Assembly (NCBI GenBank): GCA_007556525.1 | Contig: SWJS01000001.1 | Span: 124,001-188,000 of the forward strand | Direction of reading: 5' to 3' | Length of the DNA stretch: 64,000 nt | DNA from: Lysobacteraceae bacterium CU05-9 | GTDB lineage: Bacteria > Pseudomonadota > Gammaproteobacteria > Xanthomonadales > Xanthomonadaceae | Shown: piece by piece, positions 41,960 through 51,970 of the stretch | Layout of the letters: the number at the start of each line of letters is the position of its first letter | Position numbering within the stretch: position 1 is the stretch's first letter | Made by a program: the position numbers and the translations under genes | Notes under the pieces: model-generated | Databases searched by the model: none | What the model saw: the letters and a program-made list of their open reading frames with translations, nothing else | Told to the model about the DNA's origin: nothing

Positions 41960-44053
41960 TCACCAGATTACGACCTTCTTGTCGTCGCCAATGACCATCT
42001 TCTGTCCCGCCTTGCACTGGAATGCCGCAGCGAATGCTGGCATGTTTGCAGGTGCGCCGATTGCGCGGTACTGCGCCGGTGCGTGCGAATCCGTCGACAG
42101 GCGAACCTTCGCTTCGTCGTCCTTCATGCTACGACGCCACACGGTTGCCCAGTTGAGGAAGAAGCGTTGATCGTTGGTCAAGCCACCGGTCATCGGATCA
42201 GGCTTGCCTGCCGTTGCTGCCTTCATTGCGTCGTATGCAGTCGCCAAGCCACCGAGGTCAGCGATGTTTTCGCCGAGGGTCAGTTTGCCGTTGACGTTTT
42301 CGCCGAGAACGGTGTACTCATTGAATTGCGTAACTAACTTGCCGGTGCGCTCCGAGAACTTCTTCGCGTCGTCCGGAGTCCACCAGTTTTCGAACTTGCC
42401 GGTTGAATCGAAACGTGAACCTTGATCGTCGTAACCGTGCGTCATTTCGTGACCGATCACAGCGCCGATGCCACCGTAGTTGGTTGCGTCGTCTGCATTC
42501 GGATCAAAGAATGGCGGTTGCAAAATCGCAGCAGGGAACACGATTTCGTTCATCAGCGGGTTGTAGTAAGCATTGACCATTTGTGGTGGCATGCCCCATT
42601 CGGTGCGATCAACCTTTTGGCCAATTTTGCCGAGGTTCCACTTGTAGTTGAATTCCTGCAGCGCTTGCAGGTTGTCGTAGTAGCTATCGCGGCCGGTGTT
42701 CAAACCTTCCCACGAACGCCACTTGTCCGGATAGCCGATCTTCGGCGTAAACGAAGCCCACTTCTCGAGTGCCTTCTTCTTCGTATCCGGGCTCATCCAA
42801 TCGAGATTTTCGATACGGGCCTTCAACGCCGTGCTCAGATTCTTGACCAGCGTTTCCATGCGGGCCTTCGCTTCAGGCGAGAACGAAGTTTGCACGTACA
42901 GCTGACCCATCGCTTCACCGGCGCCACCTTGGATCGTTGACAAAACGCGCTTCGAGCGTTCCTTCATTTGCTCCTGGCCACGCAGCGTCTTGTTGTAGAA
43001 GTTGAAGTTCTCCTGCGCGAATGCATCGCTCAAGTAAGGTGCAGCGGCATCAGCCTTGTGGAACTTCAAGTACGATTGCCACGTTGCCGCCGGAACGTCC
43101 GCCAACATCTTGCTGACTTCCTGATGGAACTTCGGCATGGCCAACGAGAACGTTGCCGGTGCCGCGACACCTTGTGACTTGAAGAATTCCGTCCAGCTGA
43201 AGTTCGGCGTCAACTTATCGGCATCCGCCAACGACACTGCGTTGTAATACAACTCGGTATCACGCGAGAGTTGCTCGGACGAGAAGGATGCGGCAGCGAG
43301 GCGCTTTTCGAATGCGACAACATCTGCGGCTTGCTTCGCAGCGTCGGCTTCAGGCACACCGATCAACTTCAGGATGTTGGCAACGTGTGCTTGATACGCA
43401 TCCAACTTGTCCTTGCGGTTTGCGGCGGTGTAATACGTCGTGTCTGGAAGGCCGAGACCACCTTGTGACGCGTAGGCCATGTTCATGGTTGGATTTTTGA
43501 AATCCGCTTCCGCGCCGAAACCGAACAGATTGTTGTCACCCTTCGCAGCACTCTTGCGAATGTAGTCAGCGATTTGTTCCTTCGTTGTCAAAGCGGAGAT
43601 CGCATCGAGATCAGCCTTGATTGGGGTGTAGCCGGCCGCGTTGATTTTGGCTTCGTCCATACCGGTCGCATAAAGATCACCGACCAATTTGCCGATGCCC
43701 TTCGCGCCCTTGTCGGCAGAGGCCTGCTCAGCGAGTTGCTTCTGGATTTGCTGCGAACGCTCGTCGAGCATTTCAAAAGCGCCCCACGTCGTGCGGTCCG
43801 CCGGGATCGTGTTCGCTGCGAGGAACTTGGAGTTTGCGTAACCCGCGAAGTCGTCACATGCATTGATGTTCTTGTCGAGGTCGTCGACCTTGAACGAGTT
43901 CATAGGAGGCAACTTCGATTGATCGATCTTGTACTTGCCGGTGCTGGCGGATCCGCCTTCGCCCGACGCCGCCGTGTTCGAATTGGAACCGGTGCAACCA
44001 GCCAATGCTGCGGTAATGGCCAGCGCGAGGACCAGAGTCTTGGGATTGCGCAT
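41960..44053 (-). CDS. M13 family metallopeptidase, lipoprotein (active form)
   Basis: A 697-residue zinc peptidase with a lipoprotein signal (LAGC, about residue 20) and a Gly/Ser/Thr linker. The Peptidase_M13_N helical domain (about 55-445) begins NINACDDFAGYANSKF. The catalytic domain has NAYYNPLMNEIVFPAAIL, GHEMTHGYDDQGSRFD (His535, Glu536, His539) and LGENIADLGG (third ligand Glu), all intact. These enzymes cut short peptides in the periplasm. I chose the start at 44053 because GGAG lies 6-7 nt upstream; a Met 4 codons earlier is possible. The degenerate paralogue starts 106 nt downstream. Confidence 0.94.
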   Translation of the reverse strand: MRNPKTLVLALAITAALAGCTGSNSNTAASGEGGSASTGKYKIDQSKLPPMNSFKVDDLDKNINACDDFAGYANSKFLAANTIPADRTTWGAFEMLDERSQQIQKQLAEQASADKGAKGIGKLVGDLYATGMDEAKINAAGYTPIKADLDAISALTTKEQIADYIRKSAAKGDNNLFGFGAEADFKNPTMNMAYASQGGLGLPDTTYYTAANRKDKLDAYQAHVANILKLIGVPEADAAKQAADVVAFEKRLAAASFSSEQLSRDTELYYNAVSLADADKLTPNFSWTEFFKSQGVAAPATFSLAMPKFHQEVSKMLADVPAATWQSYLKFHKADAAAPYLSDAFAQENFNFYNKTLRGQEQMKERSKRVLSTIQGGAGEAMGQLYVQTSFSPEAKARMETLVKNLSTALKARIENLDWMSPDTKKKALEKWASFTPKIGYPDKWRSWEGLNTGRDSYYDNLQALQEFNYKWNLGKIGQKVDRTEWGMPPQMVNAYYNPLMNEIVFPAAILQPPFFDPNADDATNYGGIGAVIGHEMTHGYDDQGSRFDSTGKFENWWTPDDAKKFSERTGKLVTQFNEYTVLGENVNGKLTLGENIADLGGLATAYDAMKAATAGKPDPMTGGLTNDQRFFLNWATVWRRSMKDDEAKVRLSTDSHAPAQYRAIGAPANMPAFAAAFQCKAGQKMVIGDDKKVVIW

Positions 44054-44209
44054 TTGAAACTCCATTGAAGTCACCCAGAAATTGGGTCGGAATCCCCCAG
44101 TATAAAACTCGGCGACAGATTCGCCTGTAACGGAAGTCATGTTTGCGCCATTCAGTTTCGTCACGGCGCGTTCCCTACAATGGATGGATTCGCTCAATTA
44201 GGACAAAAC

Positions 44210-45589
44210 ATGCGCATTCAATTCAGCGGCGGGGCTGGCGGTGACGTCACCGGTTCTTTGCACATCGTCGAGGCGGCGGGGCACCGTATCCTGCTCGACT
44301 GCGGGATGATCCAGGGAACACCCGAAGCTGAGTTGCGCAACATGGAGCCGTTTGATTTTGATCCGACCGCCATCGACGTGTTGATCGTTTCGCATGCGCA
44401 CATCGATCACATCGGCCGTGTTCCGTTGTTGGCGAAGCGTGGGTTCCGTGGACGGATCTTGACGCAAAAAGCCACCGCCGATCTCATGCCCATCATGTTG
44501 CTCGACGCTGCCGGTATTCAAGAAAGTGATGCGGAACGCGCGAACCGCAAGCGCGGCGATTCGGAAGCCGAAGTCATTGCGCTGTACACGCGGGAAGATG
44601 TGAAAGATGTTTTGCCGATGATTGAACCGTGTCCGTACAACGAAGTGATTCGTGTTGCCGACGGTGTCGAGATGGTGCTGCATGATGCGGGGCATATTCT
44701 CGGCGCGGCATCGGTTGAATTGCGTGCGGACGGGAAAACACTGGTTTTCTCGGGTGATATTGGTCCGAAGAACACGCCGATCCTGCGTGATCCTGCTGCA
44801 TTAAAGAAAGCAGATTTGGTTTTGCTTGAATCGACTTACGGTGATCGCTTGCACAAGGATCGCAACATGACGATGTCGGAGTTCGGTGAAATTTTGCATA
44901 AGGCCGCAGCTGATAACGCGAAAGTGTTGATTCCTGCATTTGCAGTCGGACGCTCGCAAGAACTTCTTTACGCGTTGGCGATGCATTACAACGAGTGGGG
45001 CGTTGACCGCTTCAAGATTTTCCTCGACTCACCGATGGCGCAGAAAGTCGTTGAGGTCTACGAGAAAAACAAAGACTTATTCGATGAGGAGGCGAAGAAG
45101 GTTTGGTCGCAACGCCCAACGCCGTTTAGCATGCCGAACTTGACGCTGAGCGAAACAGCGGACGAATCCAAGGCGATCAACAATGTCGAAGGTGCGGCGA
45201 TCATCATCGCGGGCAGTGGCATGGCGAATGCGGGACGGATTTTGCATCACCTCAAGTTCCATCTCGGCGATCCCAGAACTCACGTCTGCATCGTCGGCTA
45301 TCAAGGCTACGGAACGCTCGGTCGTCGACTCGTCGACAAAGCCGAGTTTGTACGCATCCACGGCGAGAACATCGAAGTCCGCGCGCAGGTGCATACCCTA
45401 GGAGGTTTGTCGGCACACGCTGATCAAAAAGGATTGACGGAGTGGTACGAGTCGTTTGATCCGAAGCCGCCGGTGGTTTTGGTGCATGGTGAAGACAAAG
45501 CACGCGATGCGTTCGCAGCGCATTTGAATTCGCTCTTCGGTGCAGATGTCGAATTGGCGCAACCGCATGATGTGCGGGAAGTCTCATAA
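44210..45589 (+). CDS. Beta-CASP family metallo-beta-lactamase ribonuclease
   Basis: A 459-residue protein. The MBL core has IVSHAHIDHIGRVP (His62, His64, Asp66, His67), HDAGHILGAASVEL (about 156-169) and FSGDIGPKNTPIL. The beta-CASP insert (about 240-375) contains IPAFAVGRSQELLYAL. The C-terminal RNA-metabolising motif is GGLSAHADQKGLTEW. The order matches bacterial relatives of CPSF73/Ysh1 with RNA endo- or exonuclease activity, distinct from RNase J. It is followed by a DEAD-box helicase, and a functional link in RNA handling is inferred from that. Start at 44210 follows AGGA; the frame could begin at 44180. Confidence 0.88.
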   Translation: MRIQFSGGAGGDVTGSLHIVEAAGHRILLDCGMIQGTPEAELRNMEPFDFDPTAIDVLIVSHAHIDHIGRVPLLAKRGFRGRILTQKATADLMPIMLLDAAGIQESDAERANRKRGDSEAEVIALYTREDVKDVLPMIEPCPYNEVIRVADGVEMVLHDAGHILGAASVELRADGKTLVFSGDIGPKNTPILRDPAALKKADLVLLESTYGDRLHKDRNMTMSEFGEILHKAAADNAKVLIPAFAVGRSQELLYALAMHYNEWGVDRFKIFLDSPMAQKVVEVYEKNKDLFDEEAKKVWSQRPTPFSMPNLTLSETADESKAINNVEGAAIIIAGSGMANAGRILHHLKFHLGDPRTHVCIVGYQGYGTLGRRLVDKAEFVRIHGENIEVRAQVHTLGGLSAHADQKGLTEWYESFDPKPPVVLVHGEDKARDAFAAHLNSLFGADVELAQPHDVREVS

Positions 45590-45593
45590 AACC

Positions 45594-45602
45594 TGCTATA
45601 AT
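45594..45602 (+). promoter_or_regulatory. Extended -10 promoter upstream of the DEAD-box helicase
   Basis: TG-C-TATAAT at 45594-45602 begins 5 nt after the beta-CASP stop. No good -35 box is seen, as is usual with extended -10 promoters. It implies a transcript start near 45609. Confidence 0.55.
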
Positions 45603-45608
45603 TTCGCA

Positions 45609-45762
45609 CAACTGCGCTGAGCCAACATTCGTTGGTCCCGTTTTGCCCATCGCGGCAACTTGATTCATCCCGATTCAGCGCCCCCCGAGCCACAGTTAAG
45701 TTCGGACTCGATCGCCGCGGCGTTCGGGGTCGTGCGGCTCAAGCTGCAATTTGGAGTTTCAA
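45609..45762 (+). promoter_or_regulatory. Long structured 5' leader of the DEAD-box helicase gene
   Basis: About 154 nt lie between the predicted transcript start and the ATG. CCAAC/GTTGG around ATTC near 45623-45636 can form a hairpin, and GAGCC near 45688 can pair with GGCTC near 45736, bringing the ribosome site GGAG (45753-45756) close to structured RNA. Long leaders are typical of autoregulated or cold-induced DEAD-box helicase genes; no specific riboswitch family is recognised. Confidence 0.4.
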
Positions 45763-47079
45763 ATGAATACCGATTTTTCGGCGCTAGGTTTAGCGCCTGC
45801 TTTGCTGCAATCCCTCAACGAAAATGGATTCAGCACCCCAACACCGATTCAAGAACAAGCGATTCCGTCCGTCATGGAAGGACGCGACGTGATGGGTGGC
45901 GCACAGACCGGCACAGGCAAGACCGCTGCATTCGGTTTGCCAATCCTGCATCGCTTGCTGGAGACGGTCGACTTCGCGCAACGCAATCGCCGTCCGCAAG
46001 TTTTGATTCTCGTACCAACGCGCGAACTCGCCGTGCAAGTGCACGACAACATCGTCACTTACGCGAAGCACACGAAGCTGCGCATGGCCGTGATCTTCGG
46101 TGGCGCCGGCATGGTGCCGCAAGAACAAGCATTGCGTCGCGGCGTCGATGTGTTGGTCGCAACGCCAGGCCGTCTGATCGATCACATGGAGCGCGGCACC
46201 GCGCATCTGGGTGAAGTGCGCACAGTGGTTCTCGATGAAGCAGACCGCATGTTGGATATGGGCTTTTTGCCGTCGATGAAGCGCATCCTCGGACGCATCC
46301 GCAAGTCGCGTCAGACGTTGCTGTTCTCAGCAACGTTCGAACAACGCATCAAGCAACTCGCATTGGAATTCATGATTGATCCGGTGCAAGTGCAAGTCGC
46401 AGCGCAGAACACGATTGCCGAAACGATCACGCATAAGGCGCATCCGGTTGATGCCACGATGAAGCGTGAATTGCTGGTGGAACTGTTGGCGCGTCGCTTC
46501 CAGGATCAGGCGATTGTTTTTGCCAAAACCAAACACGGTTGCAACCGTCTCGCCGAATACTTGGAAGAAGCCGGTTTGCCTGCGTTGGCGATCCACGGCA
46601 ACAAGTCGCAGTCGCAACGTCAGAAAGCGTTGAATGATTTCAAGGCCGGCAAGGTGCGCATTCTCGTCGCAACCGACGTCGCCGCACGCGGCCTCGACAT
46701 TCCGAATCTGCCGTTGGTGATCAACTATGATCTGCCGACAATTCCGGAAGATTACGTGCACCGCATTGGTCGTACGGGCCGTAACGGATCGAGCGGTGAA
46801 GCGCTGTCGTTGCTTGCGCCGGAAGAGGGTGGTTTGCTGCGTCAAGTGCAGAATGTTTTGAAGGCACCGGTTGAAATGCAAATCGTTGCAGGTTTCGAGC
46901 CAACGCGCCCTGTTGATTTGAATGCGCCGATTCCGAAGCAACCGCAACGTCAAGGTCGCGGTAACCGCCCGCATCGTCCGGCGGGTTCGAAGAAGCCAGG
47001 TGGTCATACCAATCAATCGCGCGCGCCGAAGGCGAACAAGCGACGCGGTGGTTCAACTCACGGCTTCAAGAAGTCCTGA
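45763..47079 (+). CDS. rhlE: DEAD-box ATP-dependent RNA helicase, RhlE type
   Basis: A 438-residue helicase. Q motif FSTPTPIQEQAIP (about 21-33), motif I AQTGTGKT (46-53), Ia PTRELA, Ib TPGRL, II LDEADRMLDMGF (about 150-161), III SAT, IV-VI including ATDVAARGLDIPN and HRIGRTGR. The core ends near residue 375 and a basic Gly/Arg/Pro/Lys-rich tail (about 380-438) follows, as in RhlE proteins, which remodel rRNA or act with RNases. I start at 45763 after GGAG. The last 22 nt overlap the convergent DUF502 gene. Confidence 0.93.
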   Translation: MNTDFSALGLAPALLQSLNENGFSTPTPIQEQAIPSVMEGRDVMGGAQTGTGKTAAFGLPILHRLLETVDFAQRNRRPQVLILVPTRELAVQVHDNIVTYAKHTKLRMAVIFGGAGMVPQEQALRRGVDVLVATPGRLIDHMERGTAHLGEVRTVVLDEADRMLDMGFLPSMKRILGRIRKSRQTLLFSATFEQRIKQLALEFMIDPVQVQVAAQNTIAETITHKAHPVDATMKRELLVELLARRFQDQAIVFAKTKHGCNRLAEYLEEAGLPALAIHGNKSQSQRQKALNDFKAGKVRILVATDVAARGLDIPNLPLVINYDLPTIPEDYVHRIGRTGRNGSSGEALSLLAPEEGGLLRQVQNVLKAPVEMQIVAGFEPTRPVDLNAPIPKQPQRQGRGNRPHRPAGSKKPGGHTNQSRAPKANKRRGGSTHGFKKS

Positions 47080-47738
47080 TCTTCGGTCAGCTCTTTCGCC
47101 GTGCGGAATGGAATTTCGTCCGGCGAAACGGCACCACCTGAAATGATGAAGCTCATCGCCTGATCGACGGTCCAGTCGGTCGGCGTGATGTCTTCAACCG
47201 GAACAATTTCCAAGTAGCCCGACGTTGGGTTCGGCGTTGTTGGAACGTAGACTGCGGCAAGCTCACGGTCGGTGCCTTTCTCGCGAATCACTCGGGTGAC
47301 GAACCCGAGTGTTTTCATTTGGCGATTCGGAAAGTTGATCAACACGACACGCTGCGTGCCGTCCGGCTTCGTCTGCAAAATATTCAATAGCTGACGTGCG
47401 CTACCGTAGATCGTGTTCGCGAGCGGAACGCGTTTGATCGTCGCTTCGAAATGGCGCAGCAGCGTTTGACCGACGACACGACGCGCCATGAATCCCGTAA
47501 ACAAAACGAACAACACCGTCGCCAGCAATGCCACTGCGCTGATCACCCAGGGTTCTGCGACCCAGGGAGCGTGCGTGACGCGCGAAATGTTCGCGAGCGT
47601 CGGTCCAATGAATGGCGCACTGGCTTCCGAGAGCATCGTAAAGACGAACTTCACCACGACCCATGTGAGCCAAATCGGCAGCAGCGTCAAAATGCCTGTA
47701 ATGAACAGGCGTTGCAGGTCGGGTTTGCGTTCGCTCAT
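47058..47738 (-). CDS. DUF502 family membrane protein
   Basis: A 226-residue protein with two membrane helices, about residues 11-35 (LFITGILTLLPIWLTWVVVKFVFTM region) and 64-84 (WVISAVALLATVLFVLFTGF). A soluble domain follows with IKRVPLANTIYGSARQLLNIL (about 100-120) and LGFVTRVIRE, both DUF502 signatures, then VYVPTTPNPTSGYLEIVPVEDI. The function is unknown. Its start is 5 nt from the stop of the CnoX-like gene, so it probably forms an operon with it. Confidence 0.88.
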   Translation of the reverse strand: MSERKPDLQRLFITGILTLLPIWLTWVVVKFVFTMLSEASAPFIGPTLANISRVTHAPWVAEPWVISAVALLATVLFVLFTGFMARRVVGQTLLRHFEATIKRVPLANTIYGSARQLLNILQTKPDGTQRVVLINFPNRQMKTLGFVTRVIREKGTDRELAAVYVPTTPNPTSGYLEIVPVEDITPTDWTVDQAMSFIISGGAVSPDEIPFRTAKELTEDQDFLKP

Positions 47739-47743
47739 GCGCT

Positions 47744-48571
47744 TTAGAATACCAGCGCCGAAAGCTTGCGACGGTATTGTGCGACGATTGCCGGATCTTC
47801 CACCAAACGGAAGGCATCAATCAGCGTCTTGCGGGCGAGGTCATCACCGAACTTGCGGTCCTTCGCCATCAGGTCGAGCAGCTTTTGCAAGCCGTTCTCT
47901 ATGTCGCCCTTGAGAATCATCGCCACGCCATCGCGATGCATCTGATCGGATTCACCGCTGACGGGTTCCGCGTTCGCGCCATATGCCAGCAAATTCAAAT
48001 GCGATTGTGCACGTTGCGCACGGGCGTCGGTCGCGAGATTCGCAGGCAGATGATCGATGATGTTTTTCGCTTCAACAGTTTCGCCGTCGTTGAGCAGGGC
48101 GATCGCGAGATCCAACTTCAACTCATCGGACGCGCCTTCTTTCGCTAGTTCGTCGCGCAACTCGGCAATGATTTGCGTGTTGGAACGCGTGTCGACTTCA
48201 GGCTCAGGTTCCGCGGCCGCTTCGGCAGGCACGATGTTGTGCTTGGCGAGGAATTCCTTGATTTGCGACGCAGGCAATGCACCTTGGAACCCATCGACCA
48301 ACTGACCGTTGTGAACCAAAATCACCGTCGGGATCGATTGGATTTGGAACATGCCGGCCAGTTGTTGCGAGGCTTCGACATCGATTTTGGCAATTTTCAA
48401 CGCGCCGTTGAATTCCTCGGCGAGCTTGTCGAGGATGGGGCCAAGCGTCTTGCACGGGCCACACCATTCCGCCCAAAAATCAATCAGAATCGGCGTTTGC
48501 GACGACGCACGGATGACGTCAGTTTCAAAGTTCGCTTCAGTTGCGACAAAAACATTCTCATTCACGGACAT
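47744..48571 (-). CDS. cnoX: Thioredoxin-TPR protein, CnoX/YbbN family with intact CXXC
   Basis: A 275-residue two-part protein. Residues 5-110 are a thioredoxin domain with DFWAEWCGPCK (Cys37, Cys40) and the cis-Pro loop IQSIPTVIL. Residues about 135-275 form a TPR-like helical array (ELRDELAKEGASDELKLDLAIALLN and following). E. coli CnoX/YbbN is a chaperedoxin that hands substrates to GroEL and DnaK and has lost the first cysteine; here both cysteines are present, so redox activity is likely. Start 48571 has AAGGGAA upstream and is preferred over 48589. Confidence 0.88.
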   Translation of the reverse strand: MSVNENVFVATEANFETDVIRASSQTPILIDFWAEWCGPCKTLGPILDKLAEEFNGALKIAKIDVEASQQLAGMFQIQSIPTVILVHNGQLVDGFQGALPASQIKEFLAKHNIVPAEAAAEPEPEVDTRSNTQIIAELRDELAKEGASDELKLDLAIALLNDGETVEAKNIIDHLPANLATDARAQRAQSHLNLLAYGANAEPVSGESDQMHRDGVAMILKGDIENGLQKLLDLMAKDRKFGDDLARKTLIDAFRLVEDPAIVAQYRRKLSALVF

Positions 48572-48651
48572 ATCGTTCCCTTCGTTCAATCATTCCGGTT
48601 CGCTATGGTAAATGGTGGTGCGTTGGCGAGAAGTCAAGTTACGATGGATGC

Positions 48652-49239
48652 ATGAACCGCACTTCTTCAATGGCCACGCTGGCCGCATGGACGGCACTCG
48701 TCTCCGCCGCATTGATTTGCATCGTCGCGATGCTCACCGTCGATAGCTTCCGCATCGGGCAACACGGCATGGGCTTGTTGGCCGCGAAGGATATGCCAAA
48801 CGGCGCCGGTTGGCGCATTGCCGGTCACTGGTGGATCGGTATCCTCGCGCTGCTCCCATCGATTCAAATGCTGGTGTCGGGCGAAAAGGAAGGGAGGCGC
48901 GCGTTACGCCTCGCCGGCTACTTCTGGATCATTGCGGCGTTGGCGTATGCGATGCAGGGGTTTTGGCCGTTGGATTTGGAGAATCTCGACTCACGCAGTA
49001 ACCAAATGCACGCTACCGCAAACTCTGTGTGGTGGTTGGCCGCCACCGCAGGCGCTGTTTCGTGGGCGATTGCACGTCGCAGCACAATGGCGGTCGGACT
49101 TGCATCGGCACTCGTGGTTTTGGCGTTAATCAAGACATTCGAGTGGATGCCGGACGGGCAGAAGGCGCTGATAGGGTGGTTGCAGCTGTTCGGATGGCTC
49201 GGAACGTTGGTACAGGCACGTCAACGTGTCCTAGAATAG
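48652..49239 (+). CDS. Six-helix membrane protein, DUF998-like
   Basis: A 195-residue protein with about six hydrophobic helices (near 8-30, 56-75, 85-105, 120-140, 145-163 and 170-188). GIGQHGMG-like loop and the conserved His/Trp in NQMHATANSVWWLAATAGAVSWAI give a weak resemblance to the DUF998 membrane family. Function unknown. Start at 48652 is taken because the longer frame runs into the divergent cnoX gene. It lies 30 nt before leuS, but leuS has its own promoter-like element, so co-transcription is uncertain. Confidence 0.6.
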   Translation: MNRTSSMATLAAWTALVSAALICIVAMLTVDSFRIGQHGMGLLAAKDMPNGAGWRIAGHWWIGILALLPSIQMLVSGEKEGRRALRLAGYFWIIAALAYAMQGFWPLDLENLDSRSNQMHATANSVWWLAATAGAVSWAIARRSTMAVGLASALVVLALIKTFEWMPDGQKALIGWLQLFGWLGTLVQARQRVLE

Positions 49240-49269
49240 AGGGTTACCCAACAACCATTTGAATATGCA

Positions 49270-51903
49270 GTGACTGACACCCGGAATAACGATACCCACG
49301 CCTATTTGCCACAGGACATCGAGCGCGATGCGCAGCAGTTCTGGGATGACAGCAATGCTTACGTGGTGACGGAAACGTCGGATAAGCCGAAGTATTTTTG
49401 CTTGTCGATGCTTCCATATCCGTCCGGTGCGCTGCACATGGGGCACGTCCGCAATTACACGATCAGTGATGTGATCTCGCGCTTCCGTCGCATGAAGGGT
49501 TATAACGTCTTGCAGCCGATGGGTTGGGATGCGTTTGGTTTGCCTGCGGAGAATGCGGCGATCAAGAACAACACTGCACCTGCGAAGTGGACCTACGCGA
49601 ACATCGATTACATGCGGCAGCAATTGAAGGCGATGGGTTTTGCGATTGATTGGTCGCGCGAGTTTGCAACCTGTACGCCGGAATATTACGAACACGAACA
49701 ACGCATGTTTGTGCGCTTGTTGAAGAAGGGTTTGGCATATCGCAAAAATTCAACCGTCAACTGGGACCCCATCGATCAAACTGTTCTCGCGAATGAGCAA
49801 GTAATTGATGGTCGCGGTTGGCGTACCGGCGCATTGGTCGAGAAGCGTGAGATTCCGCAGTGGTTCCTCAAGATCACCGATTACGCGCAGGATTTGCTGG
49901 ATGGTTTGGATACGTTGCCGGGTTGGCCTGACGCGGTCAAAACAATGCAACGCAACTGGATCGGTCGCAGCGAAGGTCTGCAAATCCAGTTCAATGTTGA
50001 AGATGCTTCCGGCAATGCGTTGACGCCGTTGCGTGTTTTCACCACGCGTCCGGATACGTTGATGGGCGTGACGTTCGTGTCTATCGCAGGCGAACATCCG
50101 TTGGCGTTGCAAGCCGCACAAACGAATCCTGAGTTGAACGCGTTCCTCGAGGAGTTGCGTCACGGTGGCGTATCCGAAGCGGAACTGGAGATGCAGGAGA
50201 AGCGCGGCATGCCAACCGGCTTGTTCGCCGTGCATCCGGTGACGGGCGAGAAAGTGCCTGTTTTCGTGGCGAATTTCGTGTTGATGTCCTACGGCACCGG
50301 CGCGGTGATGGCCGTGCCAGGTCACGACGAACGCGATTGGGAATTTGCGAAGAAGTACAACCTGCCAATCAAGACCGTCATCGCTCCGTCTGCTGATGCA
50401 GACTTGTCGGCGTTGGATGCACAGATTCAAACGAAGGGCGCAACAACCGAGAAAGGTGTGTTGGTCAATTCGGGTGAGTTGGATGGCATGGATTTTGGCC
50501 AGGCATTCAGTGCGTTGCAAACGCGCTTTGAAGAGCAGGGCATTGGCGAGAAGCAAATCAATTACCGTCTGCGCGATTGGGGCGTGAGCCGTCAGCGTTA
50601 TTGGGGTTGCCCAATTCCGGTCATCTATTGCGACACGTGTGGCGCAGTGCCGGTGCCGGAAGATCAGTTGCCGGTGATTTTGCCGGAAGACGTTGCATTC
50701 AGTGGTGCGAAGTCGCCGATCAAGTCGGATCCGGAATGGCGCAAAACGACTTGCCCAACCTGCGGTGGTGCAGCAGAGCGTGAGACCGATACGTTTGATA
50801 CCTTCATGGAATCGAGCTGGTATTACGCACGTTATTGCTCGCCGGGTGCTGCTGAACAAATTGATGAGCGCGCGAAGTATTGGACGCCAATCGATCAATA
50901 CATCGGTGGCATCGAACACGCGATCATGCATTTGATGTACTTCCGTTTTTATCACAAGCTGTTCCGCGACGCGGGCATGCTCAACAGTGATGAACCGGCG
51001 ACGAACTTGCTGTGCCAAGGCATGGTGGTTGCGGATACGTTCTATCGCACGAATGAAGATGGCAGCAAGGATTGGTTCAATCCGGCGGACGTTGACGTGG
51101 AAGTGCGTGATGGCGTCGAAGTTGCAACATTGCGTACCGATGGTATGCCGGTGCAAATCGGCGGAACGGAGAAGATGTCGAAGTCCAAGAACAACGGCGT
51201 CGATCCACATCAGATGATTCAACGCTACGGTGCAGATACCGTTCGCATGTTCTCGATGTTTGCGGCGCCTCCGGAGTTGTCGTTGGAATGGAACGAGTCG
51301 GGCGTCGATGGAATGGCGCGTTTCTTGAAGCGTCTGTGGCGTGAGGTCAGCGAGTTTGCCGCGAAGGGTGTTGTGATGAAGCACGACATCACGGAGTGGA
51401 CAGCTGAGCAAAAGAACTTGCGTCGCCAACTGCATCAAACGATCCGCAAAGTCGATGACGATTACACGCGTCGTTTGAGTTTCAACACTGCGATCGCTGC
51501 GTTGATGGAATTGTTCAATGCGTTGAACAAGTTCAAGGACGACAGCGAAGCGGGTCGCGCGCTGAAGCAGGAAGTGCTGGAAGATTTGATCTTGATGATC
51601 AATCCGATTGCACCGCACTTCGCGTTGGCGGCTTGGCAGGAGCTGGGTCACGACAAGCAGATCATCGAAGACATCGCGTTCCCGTCCGTTGATGAGAATG
51701 CGTTGGTGAGTGACACCGCCAAAATGGGTGTCCAAGTCAACGGCAAGCTGCGCGCCACGATCGAGGTCCCCGCCAACGCTGAGAAGTCCGCGATTGAGGA
51801 AGCCGCACTGGCGGATGTGAACGTTCAGCGTGCCTTGACAGGTCTGACGGTCCAGAAGGTGATTGTGGTCCCGGCCAAAATTGTGTCAATCGTCGCCAAG
51901 TAA
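49270..51903 (+). CDS. leuS: Leucyl-tRNA synthetase
   Basis: An 877-residue class I synthetase. The HIGH motif is HMGH within [20 protein letters not shown] (about 47-66). The editing CP1 domain contains [13 protein letters not shown] (about 257-269) and [19 protein letters not shown] (about 343-361). A zinc-like CDTCGAVP and CPTCGG lie near 460-500. KMSKS is in [13 protein letters not shown] (about 636-648). The anticodon and C-terminal domains end the protein. Start is GTG at 49270. It opens the conserved leuS-lptE-holA-nadD-rsfS-rlmH block. Confidence 0.98.
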   Translation: MTDTRNNDTHAYLPQDIERDAQQFWDDSNAYVVTETSDKPKYFCLSMLPYPSGALHMGHVRNYTISDVISRFRRMKGYNVLQPMGWDAFGLPAENAAIKNNTAPAKWTYANIDYMRQQLKAMGFAIDWSREFATCTPEYYEHEQRMFVRLLKKGLAYRKNSTVNWDPIDQTVLANEQVIDGRGWRTGALVEKREIPQWFLKITDYAQDLLDGLDTLPGWPDAVKTMQRNWIGRSEGLQIQFNVEDASGNALTPLRVFTTRPDTLMGVTFVSIAGEHPLALQAAQTNPELNAFLEELRHGGVSEAELEMQEKRGMPTGLFAVHPVTGEKVPVFVANFVLMSYGTGAVMAVPGHDERDWEFAKKYNLPIKTVIAPSADADLSALDAQIQTKGATTEKGVLVNSGELDGMDFGQAFSALQTRFEEQGIGEKQINYRLRDWGVSRQRYWGCPIPVIYCDTCGAVPVPEDQLPVILPEDVAFSGAKSPIKSDPEWRKTTCPTCGGAAERETDTFDTFMESSWYYARYCSPGAAEQIDERAKYWTPIDQYIGGIEHAIMHLMYFRFYHKLFRDAGMLNSDEPATNLLCQGMVVADTFYRTNEDGSKDWFNPADVDVEVRDGVEVATLRTDGMPVQIGGTEKMSKSKNNGVDPHQMIQRYGADTVRMFSMFAAPPELSLEWNESGVDGMARFLKRLWREVSEFAAKGVVMKHDITEWTAEQKNLRRQLHQTIRKVDDDYTRRLSFNTAIAALMELFNALNKFKDDSEAGRALKQEVLEDLILMINPIAPHFALAAWQELGHDKQIIEDIAFPSVDENALVSDTAKMGVQVNGKLRATIEVPANAEKSAIEEAALADVNVQRALTGLTVQKVIVVPAKIVSIVAK

Positions 51904-51970
51904 GGGATCCATTCAGTTTCAGCGTCGATTTTTGCTTGAAGCATAACCATCACTCAGCCAAACTGTTGCA

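Noticed and set aside
49750-51735. Very long open frame (661 codons) on the minus strand opposite leuS
   Set aside because: It is fully inside leuS, has Arg/His/Gln-rich non-protein-like composition, no family signature and no ribosome site. It is a by-product of codon bias in the real gene.
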